Below, in pieces: positions 46,153 through 53,798 of a stretch of 64,000 bases of DNA. Every line of letters starts with the position of its first letter. Position 1 is the first letter of the stretch. Source of the stretch: Gordonia crocea (GTDB lineage: Bacteria > Actinomycetota > Actinomycetes > Mycobacteriales > Mycobacteriaceae); contig NZ_BJOU01000001.1 in NCBI RefSeq assembly GCF_009932435.1, forward strand, positions 2,046,001 to 2,110,000, given 5' to 3'. The position numbers and the translations under genes were made by a program. The notes under the pieces were generated by a model. That model had not been told where the DNA came from. It worked only from the letters and a program-made list of their open reading frames with translations, and made no database searches.

Positions 46153-46536
46153 ATGTCGATCACCGCGATGGCCATCTCCCTCAACGTCGCCAACCCGGCC
46201 GCGTCCGCCGCATTTCTCACCGAACACTTGGGCTTCCGCACCGAGATGGAGGCCGACGGGTTTGTGTCCTTGGCGAGCCCCCTCGAGGGTGGTCCGAACG
46301 TCATCTTCCTGCGCACCGGCCTGCAGACGTTCCGGCCGGCATACCGGGCAGGAAGTGCCGGTGAGGGATTGTTGTTGGCATTCGTCGTGGACGACCTCGA
46401 CGGCGACTTCGCACGGATGCGTGGCGCGGGTGCACCGGTGGTCACCGAGCCGGAGACAGAACCCTGGGGGGAGCGATACTGTCAGTTCGCCGACCCCAAC
46501 GGCATCATCGTCCAACTGGTGCAATGGGTCGCCTGA
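46153..46536 (+). CDS. VOC-family (glyoxalase/bleomycin-resistance fold) protein
   Basis: 127 aa, one vicinal-oxygen-chelate domain: SITAMAISLNVANPAASAAF at the N-terminus, FADPNGIIVQLVQW at the end. Such proteins bind metals, drugs or are dioxygenases; the role here is not known. AAGGGG lies about 6 bases before ATG 46153. It is divergent from tetR and shares the operator region, so it may be part of the same resistance response. Confidence 0.85.
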   Translation: MSITAMAISLNVANPAASAAFLTEHLGFRTEMEADGFVSLASPLEGGPNVIFLRTGLQTFRPAYRAGSAGEGLLLAFVVDDLDGDFARMRGAGAPVVTEPETEPWGERYCQFADPNGIIVQLVQWVA

Positions 46537-46590
46537 TTGATGATCGAGCCGGGGCGGAATGCCGGTGGATCCCATGCTGTTGCCCATGAC

Positions 46591-47022
46591 ATGACCGACT
46601 CCGGATTCGACCCGCGCACCCTCATCGCCGAGAGCAAGATCGGCATCCTTGCCACCATCAAATCCGACGGATTGCCACAGCTCTCCCCGGTGACCGCGGT
46701 CTACGACCGGGAATCCGACGCGGTCCTCGTCTCGATGACCCAGGGGCGCGCGAAGACAGCGAATCTGCGCCGCGACCCGCGTGCCGCCATCGAGTTCACC
46801 AGTCCCGACGGCTACACCTGGGCGACCGCGGAGGGGTCGGTCACGTTAACCGGACCGGGCGCCGACCCCGATGGTCCCGAGGTCGACGCCCTGGTCGAGT
46901 ACTACCGGTTGGGCGCCGGGGAACACCCCGACTGGGCCGAGTACCGGCGGGTCATGGTCGAGGACCGCCGCGTCCTCATGACGCTGCGCGTCGAGCATGC
47001 ATACGGCGCGAAACTGCGCTAA
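46591..47022 (+). CDS. PPOX-class (F420/flavin-dependent) oxidoreductase
   Basis: About 143 aa split-barrel protein: LIAESKIGILATIKSDGLPQ, VSMTQGRAKTANLRRDPRA and AEGSVTLTG are typical of F420-dependent pyridoxamine-oxidase-like enzymes of actinobacteria. The start is uncertain: ATG 46591 fits the domain, while TTG 46537 or ATG 46540, directly after the VOC stop, would add 17-18 residues. Neither has a good ribosome binding site. Probably co-transcribed with the VOC gene. Confidence 0.82.
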   Translation: MTDSGFDPRTLIAESKIGILATIKSDGLPQLSPVTAVYDRESDAVLVSMTQGRAKTANLRRDPRAAIEFTSPDGYTWATAEGSVTLTGPGADPDGPEVDALVEYYRLGAGEHPDWAEYRRVMVEDRRVLMTLRVEHAYGAKLR

Positions 47023-47324
47023 TCCTTGCCGGTCACCAGCCCGATCAGCCACAACAGGATCACTGATCCGAGGATCGCGGTGAAGAAGGTGAACCACCAG
47101 CCACCCGAGGCGGTGTCGAAGAAGAAGCTCAGCAGGAAGCCGCCGAGCAAGGCGCCGACGACGCCGATGACGATGTTCATGAGGATTCCGGAGCCGCCGC
47201 CCTTGACGATCTTGCCGGCGATCCAGCCGGCCAGGGCGCCGATGATGATGTAGCCGACCAGGCTCACACTGGTCGTCGTCGTGGAACGCTCTACTGCCAG
47301 CATGGTCGTTTCTGCGATGGTCAC
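47019..47324 (-). CDS. GlsB/YeaQ/YmgE-family small membrane protein
   Basis: 101 aa. Three membrane helices (about residues 21-38, 50-68 and 75-97) with the glycine-rich GALAGWIAGKIVKGGG and NIVIGVVGALLGGF motifs of transglycosylase-associated/GlsB proteins. The stop overlaps that of the convergent PPOX gene. A stress role is known for the family. The ATG at 47303 is an alternative that removes seven residues. Confidence 0.88.
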   Translation of the reverse strand: MTIAETTMLAVERSTTTTSVSLVGYIIIGALAGWIAGKIVKGGGSGILMNIVIGVVGALLGGFLLSFFFDTASGGWWFTFFTAILGSVILLWLIGLVTGKD

Positions 47325-47408
47325 GACGTTCTCCCTTCGGCGTCACTCCCGAAGCTCGGGGGCTCTTGCCACCGTCGCACACTGCGACGTCGGGCGGGGT
47401 GGGAACGC

Positions 47409-48619
47409 CTAGACGGCGAGAAAACCCTTGTCGTCGGGCCAGTGACGGTGCTGGCGGTCGATGACCAACACGTGGCGGTGGGTGTAGCCGTGTTCGGTCC
47501 GCGTGGCGCCGCGGACGTGGGCCGGTCCGCGGCGCCCAACGGGTGGCAGTGCTCGACCTGGTCGGTCTCGCGTGCCGGCCATGCGCGCAACGCGGTCGCC
47601 GTGCCCAGCACGGCCAAGGCGACGAGGAGTGTCCAGGCCGCCGGATAGCCGCGCCACGTCGCCAGCAACCCGGCGATCGGGTAGCTGAGGAGCCAGCAGG
47701 CGTGCGACAACGAGAACTGGGCGGCGAACAGGGCCGGGCGGTCAGCGGGAGCGCTCGAGCGTCGGATGACGTTGCCGGCCGGGGTGAGCACGGCGCCGCT
47801 GCCCATCCCGATCACCGCCCAGATCGCGCAGAGCACCGGCCACGACGGGGTGGTGCCCACCGGACGGCGATCAGGGCCACGACCCCGGCCGCCGTCATCG
47901 TCGCGGCCCCGGTGATCATCACGCGTCGCTCGCCATAGCGCCGCAGGAGCCGGGGAATGGCCATCGCGACGACGAGGATGCCGGCGCCGTTCGCGGTCAG
48001 CAGCCACGCGACATCGGCGGCCGGTCGCCGCAGGTGCTCCTGGACCAGGTTGACGGTGTTGACCATGACGATCGCGCCTATTGCCGACACCGCGAGATTC
48101 AAGCCCATCAACCCCCGCAATCGGGGGGTGGCTGAGAAGATCCGGGCACCGGTGAACAGGCGCTCGCCCACCCCATAGTCGTTGCCGCGCAACGCATTCG
48201 GAATCCGGCTGGTCACGACGAGCACACCCGAGGCCACGAAGCCCGCGGCCGTCGCACCGAACAGCCAGTGGAAGTCGACGACGGTGATCAGTACCGCGGC
48301 GAGCAACGGGCTGAGAAGGGTCTCCATGGTGGCCGCCAACTGAGACAAGGACAGTGCCCGGGTGTACTGGGGCCTCGTCGGGCACCACTTCGGGCAGCGT
48401 CGCCTGGAAGGTCGGGGTGAAGGCCGCCGATGCTGCTTGCATCAGCGCGACGATCTTGATCGCCAGCGCGGTGCCGAGAACGGCGGCGGCCGACGAGCCG
48501 GCGAGTTGGAAGGCGAGCAGCCCCAGTGCGACGGTGGCCAGGCCGTTGCCGGCGAGCGCGACCAACTGCGCGCCGAACAGGTGGCGATAGTCGCGCACGC
48601 GCAGGATCGAGTCGGTCAT
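47409..48619 (-). pseudogene. MFS transporter, frameshifted
   Basis: Starts intact (MTDSILRVRDYRHLFGAQLV) but the frame changes three times. An extra base near 48369-48372 (GGGG run) moves it so that QYTRALSLSQLAATMETLLS continues in another frame. A missing base near 47855 restores the first frame (TTPSWPVLCAIWAVIGMG). A third shift near 47518-47532 leads to the end RTEHGYTHRHVLVIDRQHRH and TAG at 47409. About 50 residues also seem to be missing after ALAIKIVA, judged from memory of the family. It is inactive unless the shifts are sequencing errors. It lay downstream of marR before the IS insertion. Confidence 0.85.
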
Positions 48620-48739
48620 GGAGCGCCCTTTGGGGTTCGCCGGATCGGTCTGCCTGATTTGCCCATTCTCAAGGGTCGCAACGGTTCACGGCAAGGGGTG
48701 GGGCTACGAGGCGTACCGGTCGAGATCTGAGCCGGCAGT

Positions 48740-48745
48740 CCTAGG
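48740..48745 (+). repeat. Left target-site duplication CCTAGG of the IS481 element
   Basis: CCTAGG directly flanks the left IS end and is repeated at 49843-49848. It fits the NCTAGN target known for IS481. Confidence 0.85.
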
Positions 48746-49842
48746 TGTACTTCCCCGACACGTTGTGAACATCTGAGGTGAGGCGAAGACCTCCGGGCAG
48801 GATGTGGGTTACCACAACCACCATCTAGCCACGGAGGTCTTCGTGACTCACGCTAACGCACCTTTGACGCCCGAGGGGCGTCGACGTCTTGCTTCACTCG
48901 TGGTGGACCAGGGCTGGTCACTGCGGCGCGCTGCCGAACGGTTCCAGTGTTCACCGGCCACAGCCAAGCGGTGGGCCGACCGCTACCGCGCCGGCCAGGT
49001 GCTGACCGACCGCAGTTCCCGGCCCACACGTTCACCGGCCCGGCTGCCCCGCCGCACCGAGCGCCGGATCATCAACCTGCGCTGCACCCGCCGGTGGGGC
49101 CCGCATCGGATCGCCTATCACCTGGGTATCCCGCGTTCGACGGTCGGCCGGGTCCTCGACCGCTATCAGATGCCGCTGCTGGCCAATATCGACCAGGCCA
49201 CCGGACTGCCGGTACGCAGACCGAAACCGAAACGGTACGAGGTCGGCCGGCCCGGCCAGCTCGTGCACGTCGACATCAAGAAACAAGGCCGAATCCCCGA
49301 CGGCGGCGGCTGGCGTGTGCATGGTCGCGGATCAGCCGCCGACCGTACCGCCGGTGTGGCCCGCGACCGGGCAGCACGCTCGGGAGCACCGGGCTCGCGT
49401 GGTTACCGCTACCTGCACCACGCCGTCGATGACCACTCCCGGGTGGCGTACTCGGAGATCCTTGATGACGAACGCAAGGAGACCGCGGCCGGCTTCTGGC
49501 GGCGGGCGAACGCGTTCTTCGCCGAGCACGGTGTGAGGGTGACCGCAGTGATGACCGACAACGGCTCCTGCTACCGCTCAACGATGTTCGCCGAAGCACT
49601 GGCCGACGCCGGGATCAAACACAAGAAGACCAAGCCCTACCGGCCACAGACGAACGGGAAGGTCGAACGCTTCAACCGGACCCTGGCCGCCGAATGGGCC
49701 TACGCGAAACCCTATGCCAGCGAAGCCGAACGAGAAGCCGCCTACACCGCATGGCTCCACCACTACAATCACCACCGACCCCACACCGGGATCGGCGGCC
49801 AAGTCCCCTCAGACCGCGTACACAACCTCACGGGGAAGTACA
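48746..49842 (+). mobile_element. Complete IS481-family insertion sequence, 1097 bp
   Basis: The ends are inverted repeats: 12 perfect bases TGTACTTCCCCG at 48746-48757 and its complement at 49831-49842, then a partly matching inner part (GTTGTG and TCTGAGG blocks on both sides). It is flanked by CCTAGG on both sides and carries one transposase gene that appears intact. The size fits IS481. It lies exactly at the end of marR. Confidence 0.92.
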
Positions 49843-49847
49843 CCTAG
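48843..49847 (+). CDS. IS481-family transposase
   Basis: 334 aa. N-terminal helix-turn-helix (WSLRRAAERFQCSPATAKRW) and an rve-type DDE domain: first Asp in LVHVDIKKQG, then HHAVDDHSRVAYSE, second Asp in VMTDNGSCYRS, and Glu in NGKVERFNRTLAAEW. GGAGGT at 48833-48838 precedes GTG 48843. The last codon ends and the TAG stop (49845-49847) lies in the CCTAGG target duplication, outside the element proper. No frameshift is seen, so the element may be active. Confidence 0.93.
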   Translation: MTHANAPLTPEGRRRLASLVVDQGWSLRRAAERFQCSPATAKRWADRYRAGQVLTDRSSRPTRSPARLPRRTERRIINLRCTRRWGPHRIAYHLGIPRSTVGRVLDRYQMPLLANIDQATGLPVRRPKPKRYEVGRPGQLVHVDIKKQGRIPDGGGWRVHGRGSAADRTAGVARDRAARSGAPGSRGYRYLHHAVDDHSRVAYSEILDDERKETAAGFWRRANAFFAEHGVRVTAVMTDNGSCYRSTMFAEALADAGIKHKKTKPYRPQTNGKVERFNRTLAAEWAYAKPYASEAEREAAYTAWLHHYNHHRPHTGIGGQVPSDRVHNLTGKYT

Positions 49848-49848
49848 G
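49843..49848 (+). repeat. Right target-site duplication CCTAGG
   Basis: The same six bases as at 48740-48745. This one palindrome supplies the TAG stop of the transposase on the plus strand and of marR on the minus strand. Confidence 0.85.
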
Positions 49849-50308
49849 CCAGGTCGGCTTGCAGCGCCGCGGCGTTGACCTTCGTCAACACCGTGTGGAG
49901 TTCGACGAGATCGTCGAGATCGACGTTGAGCGCCGCAACGACCTGGCCAGGGACGTCGAGCGCCTGCTCGCGCAATGCGCGGCCCGAGGCGGTGAGCAGG
50001 ATGTCGACACTGCGCTCGTCGTCGTCGCGCCGGCGGCGCTCGATGAATCGGTTGGCCTCAAGTCGCTTCAACAGCGGGGACAGGGTCGCCGAGTCGAGTT
50101 GGAGCAGCGAACCGATCGCCTTGACCGAGAGGTGTTCGTGTTCCCAGAGGGCGAGCATCACCAGGTATTGCGGGTGGGTCAGCCCGAGCGGGTCGAGCAC
50201 CCGGCGGTAGATCTTGAGAACCGAGCGGTTGGCCACGGCCAAGGCGAAACACACCTGGCGCTCCAGCAGTAGGGGATTGTCGTCGATCGGTGTTGTCGCG
50301 CGGCCCAT
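49844..50308 (-). CDS. MarR-family regulator
   Basis: 154 aa winged helix: LTHPQYLVMLALWEHEHLSV, the recognition helix LLQLDSATLSPLLKRLEANR and the wing IERRRRDDDERSVDILLT. This pattern is close to OhrR/organic-peroxide or drug sensors; FALAVANRSV lies in the N-terminal helix but has no Cys at position 16-20 other than the QVCFAL Cys, which could be the sensing residue. The stop codon lies within the IS target site. A 17-base palindrome is 13 bases upstream of the start. Confidence 0.92.
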   Translation of the reverse strand: MGRATTPIDDNPLLLERQVCFALAVANRSVLKIYRRVLDPLGLTHPQYLVMLALWEHEHLSVKAIGSLLQLDSATLSPLLKRLEANRFIERRRRDDDERSVDILLTASGRALREQALDVPGQVVAALNVDLDDLVELHTVLTKVNAAALQADLA

Positions 50309-50320
50309 GGCCTGAATATA

Positions 50321-50337
50321 CCGCTATCGAATAGCGG
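50321..50337. promoter_or_regulatory. Probable MarR operator
   Basis: CCGCTAT, CGA, ATAGCGG: perfect 7-base arms with a 3-base centre, lying 13 bases upstream of the marR start. It is most likely its own operator, and may also act on the divergent hydrolase gene whose start is about 57 bases away. Confidence 0.65.
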
Positions 50338-50393
50338 CCTACCGAAATGAGCCCGCGCGACGATGGCACGCGCCGCGTGTGCGGAATCGGCCA

Positions 50394-51987
50394 TGATGGG
50401 GCCATGACGGGTTAGGGGTGTGGGGGAGACCTGCGAGACGTGGCGCGGCGGTCCTGGCGGTGGCGGTGGCGGCAAGTGCGGTCGGGGCGTGCTCGACGTC
50501 GTCTGGCGGAGGCGCCCGTGAGGCGTTGGACGCGTTCTACGGTCAGTAGTTGACCTTCGGTTCCTGTGCCGGGTTCGGCTCCACCTCGACGGATGAGGCA
50601 ATCGTTGTGGGGGACAAGCGGTTTCAGTGCGCCCGCTTGAAGGGTGCCGCTCGACTATGACTCGCCGCAGGGACGGACCGCCGAGATCGCGGTCCTGAAG
50701 GTTCCGGCCCGTGGACAGCGGATCGGGTCCCTCGTCGTCAATCCCGGTGGGCCGGGCGGTCCCGGAGTGCCGATGGCAGCGGGGGCTGCGACGACATGGG
50801 CGCGCAGCGCGCTCACCGAACGGTTCGACGTGATCGGGTTCGACCCGCGCGGCGTCGGCGCGTCGACTCCCGCAATCCGCTGCTTCTCCGACGCGGAGGT
50901 GGATCGTGGCGAGGCCGCCATGTCTGCCACCGTCGGGCTGGGCAAGGTCACCGAGGCTGGCAGTCGCGCTCTGGTCGACAGGTGTGCCGAACACACCGGG
51001 GGAATGGACGCGTTGCAGGCGATGAGCACGCGAAGCACGGTCCGCGACCTGGATGTCCTCCGCGAAGCGATCGGCGATTCCAAGCTGAACTTCCTCGGTC
51101 AGAGCTATGGCACGCGTCTGGGCGCCGTCTATGCGGAGATGTTCCCGAAGAAGGTTCGGGCCCTGGTTCTCGACGGTGCCGTCGATCCCAACTTGGATAC
51201 CTCGAGCCGGCGCGTGATCCAGTGGCGCGGCTTTCAGCGTGCGTTCGACCAGTTGGCCGCGTTCTGTTCGCGCCAGTCGGATTGTCCCCTGGGTTCTGTT
51301 CCGGCGCAGGCCACCGAGCGGTTCCTCGATCTGGTCCGACCGCTGATCGACGACCCGATCCCGGCCGGTGACCGAGGCTCCTTCGGGTTCAATGAGGCCT
51401 ACAGAGCCGTGACATCGGGTCTCTATGTCTCGGCGGTCTGGCATGTCTCGGCGGTCTGGCCGGTCCTCATCAAGGGATTGGGGGAACTGCAACACGGGGA
51501 GTTCGCGACGCTGCAGAAGGTCGCCGACAGCTTCGCCGGCCGGACACCCGACGGCCGGTATGGAAACTTCAGCCAGGCGATCTTCGCCATCAACTGCATG
51601 GACGAGGATCGCCACACGCCACAGCAGGAGAGTGCGCTCAAACGCGAAATCCAGCAGGCCGCCCCGTTCACCGATGCAGGTCGAGGATCGGTCACCCGCG
51701 ACCCGTGCGAGTTCTGGCCCGGCAAGCCGACACTGGGATATCCCTACGCGAACAACATCGTCGATCTGCCGCAATCACTGGTGATCTCGGTGACCGGCGA
51801 TCCGTCGACCCCGTACGCCAGCGGCGTCGCGCTGGCCACAGCGCCTGGCGGGGCGGTACTGACCGTCGAGGGAGAACAACACACCGTCGCGTACGCAGGG
51901 ACCAGCGACTGCGTCAACACCGCGGTCGCGGAGTACCTGGTGGATCTGCGGATACCGTCGCCGGACACGAGGTGCGTTCTGTCGTAG
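50394..51987 (+). pseudogene. Secreted TAP-like alpha/beta hydrolase (tripeptidyl aminopeptidase type), broken
   Basis: Begins at ATG 50394 with a lipoprotein signal (RRGAAVLAVAVAASAVGACS, lipobox VGAC). A TAG stop at 50547-50549 and one extra G near 50643 (AAGGGTG) then interrupt it; the remaining frame from 50644 is open to 51987. That part has VVNPGGPGGPGVP, FDPRGVGAS, the nucleophile motif FLGQSYGTRLG and a C-terminal TAP domain with the catalytic His near EGEQHTVA. A 6-residue VSAVWH/VSAVWP duplication is at 51426-51461. Probably non-functional, unless an internal start at 50644 is used without export. Confidence 0.8.
51426..51461 (+). repeat. 18-bp tandem duplication in the hydrolase pseudogene
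   Basis: Units 51426-51443 and 51444-51461 (TGTCTCGGCGGTCTGGCA, then the same with a final C) are 17/18 identical and keep the frame, adding VSAVWH/VSAVWP. It looks recent and is consistent with relaxed selection. Confidence 0.85.
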
Positions 51988-52047
51988 GCGTTTGGGGGGT
52001 AGGCACCCTCCAGCCTGCGCAATAGCGCACCCTGGCCACGCCGAAGC

Positions 52048-52061
52048 GTTACATGTAACAT
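52048..52061 (+). promoter_or_regulatory. Leaderless promoter overlapped by palindrome, TA operon
   Basis: The perfect 12-base palindrome GTTACATGTAAC (52048-52059) overlaps the -10 box TAACAT (52056-52061), which lies 6 bases before ATG 52068. No ribosome binding site is present. This arrangement fits autorepression by the antitoxin or TA complex. Confidence 0.6.
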
Positions 52062-52067
52062 GTGGAC

Positions 52068-52277
52068 ATGGCGGTGAGGGACAGGGTTGGCGAGTACCGG
52101 CGCCGGATGCGTGAGCGAGGCTTGCGACCGTTGCAGGTCTGGGTTCCTGACGTACGAACGCCAGAGTTTGCCGCGCAAGCCCACCAGCAATCGATTCTCG
52201 TGGCAGAGGCCGACGCCGATGGGGATGAGCAGGATTTCGTCGAGGCTGTCGCCGCGCCTTGGGACGACGAGGCGTGA
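52068..52277 (+). CDS. MazE-like antitoxin (DUF3018 type)
   Basis: 69 aa. The N-terminal part AVRDRVGEYRRRMRERGLRP followed by LQVWVPDVRTPEF is typical of the DUF3018 antitoxins that precede MazF-like toxins; the acidic tail (ADADGDEQDF, WDDEA) is suited to bind the toxin. ATG 52068 is chosen from the -10 position; GTG 52062 would add two residues. The stop overlaps the toxin start by GTGA. Confidence 0.88.
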   Translation: MAVRDRVGEYRRRMRERGLRPLQVWVPDVRTPEFAAQAHQQSILVAEADADGDEQDFVEAVAAPWDDEA

Positions 52278-52606
52278 TTCGCGGCGAAATCTGGACAGTC
52301 GCGGGTGGTGTGTATGCGTCCAAACCGCGGCCGGCCGTCATCGTGCAGGATGACCTGTTCGATTCGACCCTTTCGGTGGTCGTTGCGCCAATGACGAGCA
52401 AGCTCATCGATGCACCTCTGCTGCGTATTCGTATCCCGGGTGATCGCGATTCGATCTCGGGCCTCGAGTGGGACAGTGACGTGATGGTTGACAAGCTAAC
52501 CGCGGTACGGCGGTCGAATGTTCAGACGCGTGTCGGCCGTCTGACATCCGAACAGCTCATTGAAGTCGAACGCTCGTTGATGGCGTTTCTGGGACTTGCG
52601 CGATGA
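52274..52606 (+). CDS. MazF-family endoribonuclease toxin
   Basis: 110 aa. IRGEIWTVAGGVYASKPRPAV at the start (the conserved RGEIW and KPRP motifs), VVVAPMTSK in the core, and VDKLTAVRRSNV, the usual MazF/PemK dimer and catalytic region. It cleaves mRNA or other RNA in a sequence-specific manner in this family. GTG 52274 overlaps the antitoxin stop. Appears intact. Confidence 0.9.
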   Translation: MIRGEIWTVAGGVYASKPRPAVIVQDDLFDSTLSVVVAPMTSKLIDAPLLRIRIPGDRDSISGLEWDSDVMVDKLTAVRRSNVQTRVGRLTSEQLIEVERSLMAFLGLAR

Positions 52607-53112
52607 CGGTCATGCGCAGTGACATATACAGCGTAGGTTGGCGTGGTTGTGGGGCGCTTGCTTGAGGTCTGTGGCTGCTCGATGCGACGATCAACTGGAG
52701 ACGCTGCATATTCGATCACTGCGTATTCACGACTGTCGAAGGCTTGCGTGCGACGGCAGTAGTGGGGAAGTCCTTGGTACAGAGTCGGGTACCACCGCTA
52801 GGCAACTGGTATCGCGAAATGCGGCTGGGACGTGACTTGTGTCTCGTGAGGCGGGGTGCGCTGGCTAGGTGCCGGCGCGCCACGGCCAGGGGGATGTCGA
52901 GCAGCGCCCCGATGTCGAGCTGCACCTCTACAGCGTCTCCGCTCGAAAGCTCTTCGAGCTGGCGCAAGAGGGCCTCGCCGGCATCGACCACTCCGCGGGC
53001 TTGTGCGCCCCGGACGGAGAACTATCTGCGTGCGGGGCCCGCTGCGCGCTTTCGATGAGCGTCTTGATGTGTCGGTGTTTCAGCGACCGCATGCCTCCAG
53101 TTCACGCCGAGA
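52607..53112. other. Stretch without an intact gene, with repeat copy 1
   Basis: No complete gene is recognisable. It holds one copy of a 46-bp repeat at 52651-52696. On the minus strand, a 91-codon frame (52716-52991; LLRQLEELSSGDAVEVQLDI, IPLAVARRHLA) reads like coding sequence but matches no family I know, and its plausible upstream part (RSLKHRHIKTLIESAQRA) is in another frame. I read this as decayed gene remnants. Confidence 0.4.
52651..52696 (+). repeat. 46-bp direct repeat, copy 1
   Basis: GGGGCGCTTGCTTGAGGTCT continues as GTGGCTGCTCGATGCGAC. About 41 of 46 bases match 53809-53854 in the same orientation. The two copies flank the cupin and the truncated BVMO. Confidence 0.75.
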
Positions 53113-53508
53113 TCAGTTCAGGTACTGCTCGTCTGTGACTGGCTCTTGCCAGTCGGCGTAGGCGCCGTCTATACCCTCGGCGACGGCGATGTGTGTCATG
53201 CCGGTGGCCGACGTCGCACCGTGCCAGTGCCGGATGTCCGAGGGGCAGGTGATGATGTCGCCCTCGTTGATCTCGACGCGCTCTTGGCCCTCGCACTGGG
53301 TCCAGCCGGTGCCCTCGGTGACGATGAGGATCTGGCCGAAGGGGTGGCTGTGCCAGTGGGTGCGGGCACCGGCGGAGAACTTGACGGTGCCGCCGACGAT
53401 CCGGCCGGGCTCGTCGGTCATGTAGATGTCAGTGAAGGTGACATCGCCGGTGAAGTTGTCGGGCGAGCCGGGGAAACCGGGGAACTCGCCTTTGCGGGTG
53501 ATACGCAT
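53113..53508 (-). CDS. Cupin-domain protein
   Basis: 131 aa single cupin. Motif 1 is HWHSHPFGQILIVTEGTGW with metal-binding histidines and motif 2 is CPSDIRHWHGA. AAAGGA lies 8 bases before ATG 53508. It sits 59 bases downstream of the truncated BVMO on the same strand, so both were probably one operon. Relatives in such operons are annotated as cupins of unknown or lyase function; I would not assign a reaction. Confidence 0.88.
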   Translation of the reverse strand: MRITRKGEFPGFPGSPDNFTGDVTFTDIYMTDEPGRIVGGTVKFSAGARTHWHSHPFGQILIVTEGTGWTQCEGQERVEINEGDIITCPSDIRHWHGATSATGMTHIAVAEGIDGAYADWQEPVTDEQYLN

Positions 53509-53567
53509 GATTGCTGTCCTTTGCGATGTTGTTTTGTTGCGGGTGGGTTGTTGTGACGGGTGGGTCG

Positions 53568-53798
53568 TCAGGCGAGCGTGAATCCGGGATAACCGTTCGA
53601 CGCGACCTCGCTGCAGCGGCTGATGTAGCCGGGGCCGATGTAGAAGCTGAACCCGCGCGGCTTGCCCGGGATGTTGGCCCCCACGTACCACGAGTCCGCG
53701 GTCTGGAAGAGAGTGCCGGCCGCCATCTCGTCGACATGCGACATCCACTTGTCCTGCGCGTTGGCGTCGGCCTCGATCCGCTGTACTCCGGCGCTCAT
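53568..53798 (-). pseudogene. Baeyer-Villiger monooxygenase, 3' fragment only
   Basis: The 76 codons match the C-terminus of cyclohexanone/cycloalkanone monooxygenases: RIEADANAQDKWMSHVDEMA, LFQTADSWYVGANIPGKPR and VASNGYPGFTLA. The FAD and NADPH domains are absent. The fragment ends about 10 bases before the 46-bp repeat copy at 53809, so the deletion or recombination joint is there. It is distinct in sequence from the complete BVMO gene 0.4 kb away. Confidence 0.85.

Noticed and set aside
52048..52063. Repeated ACATGT units as a short CRISPR-like or iteron array
   Set aside because: Only two units; they are better read as an operator overlapping the TA promoter.
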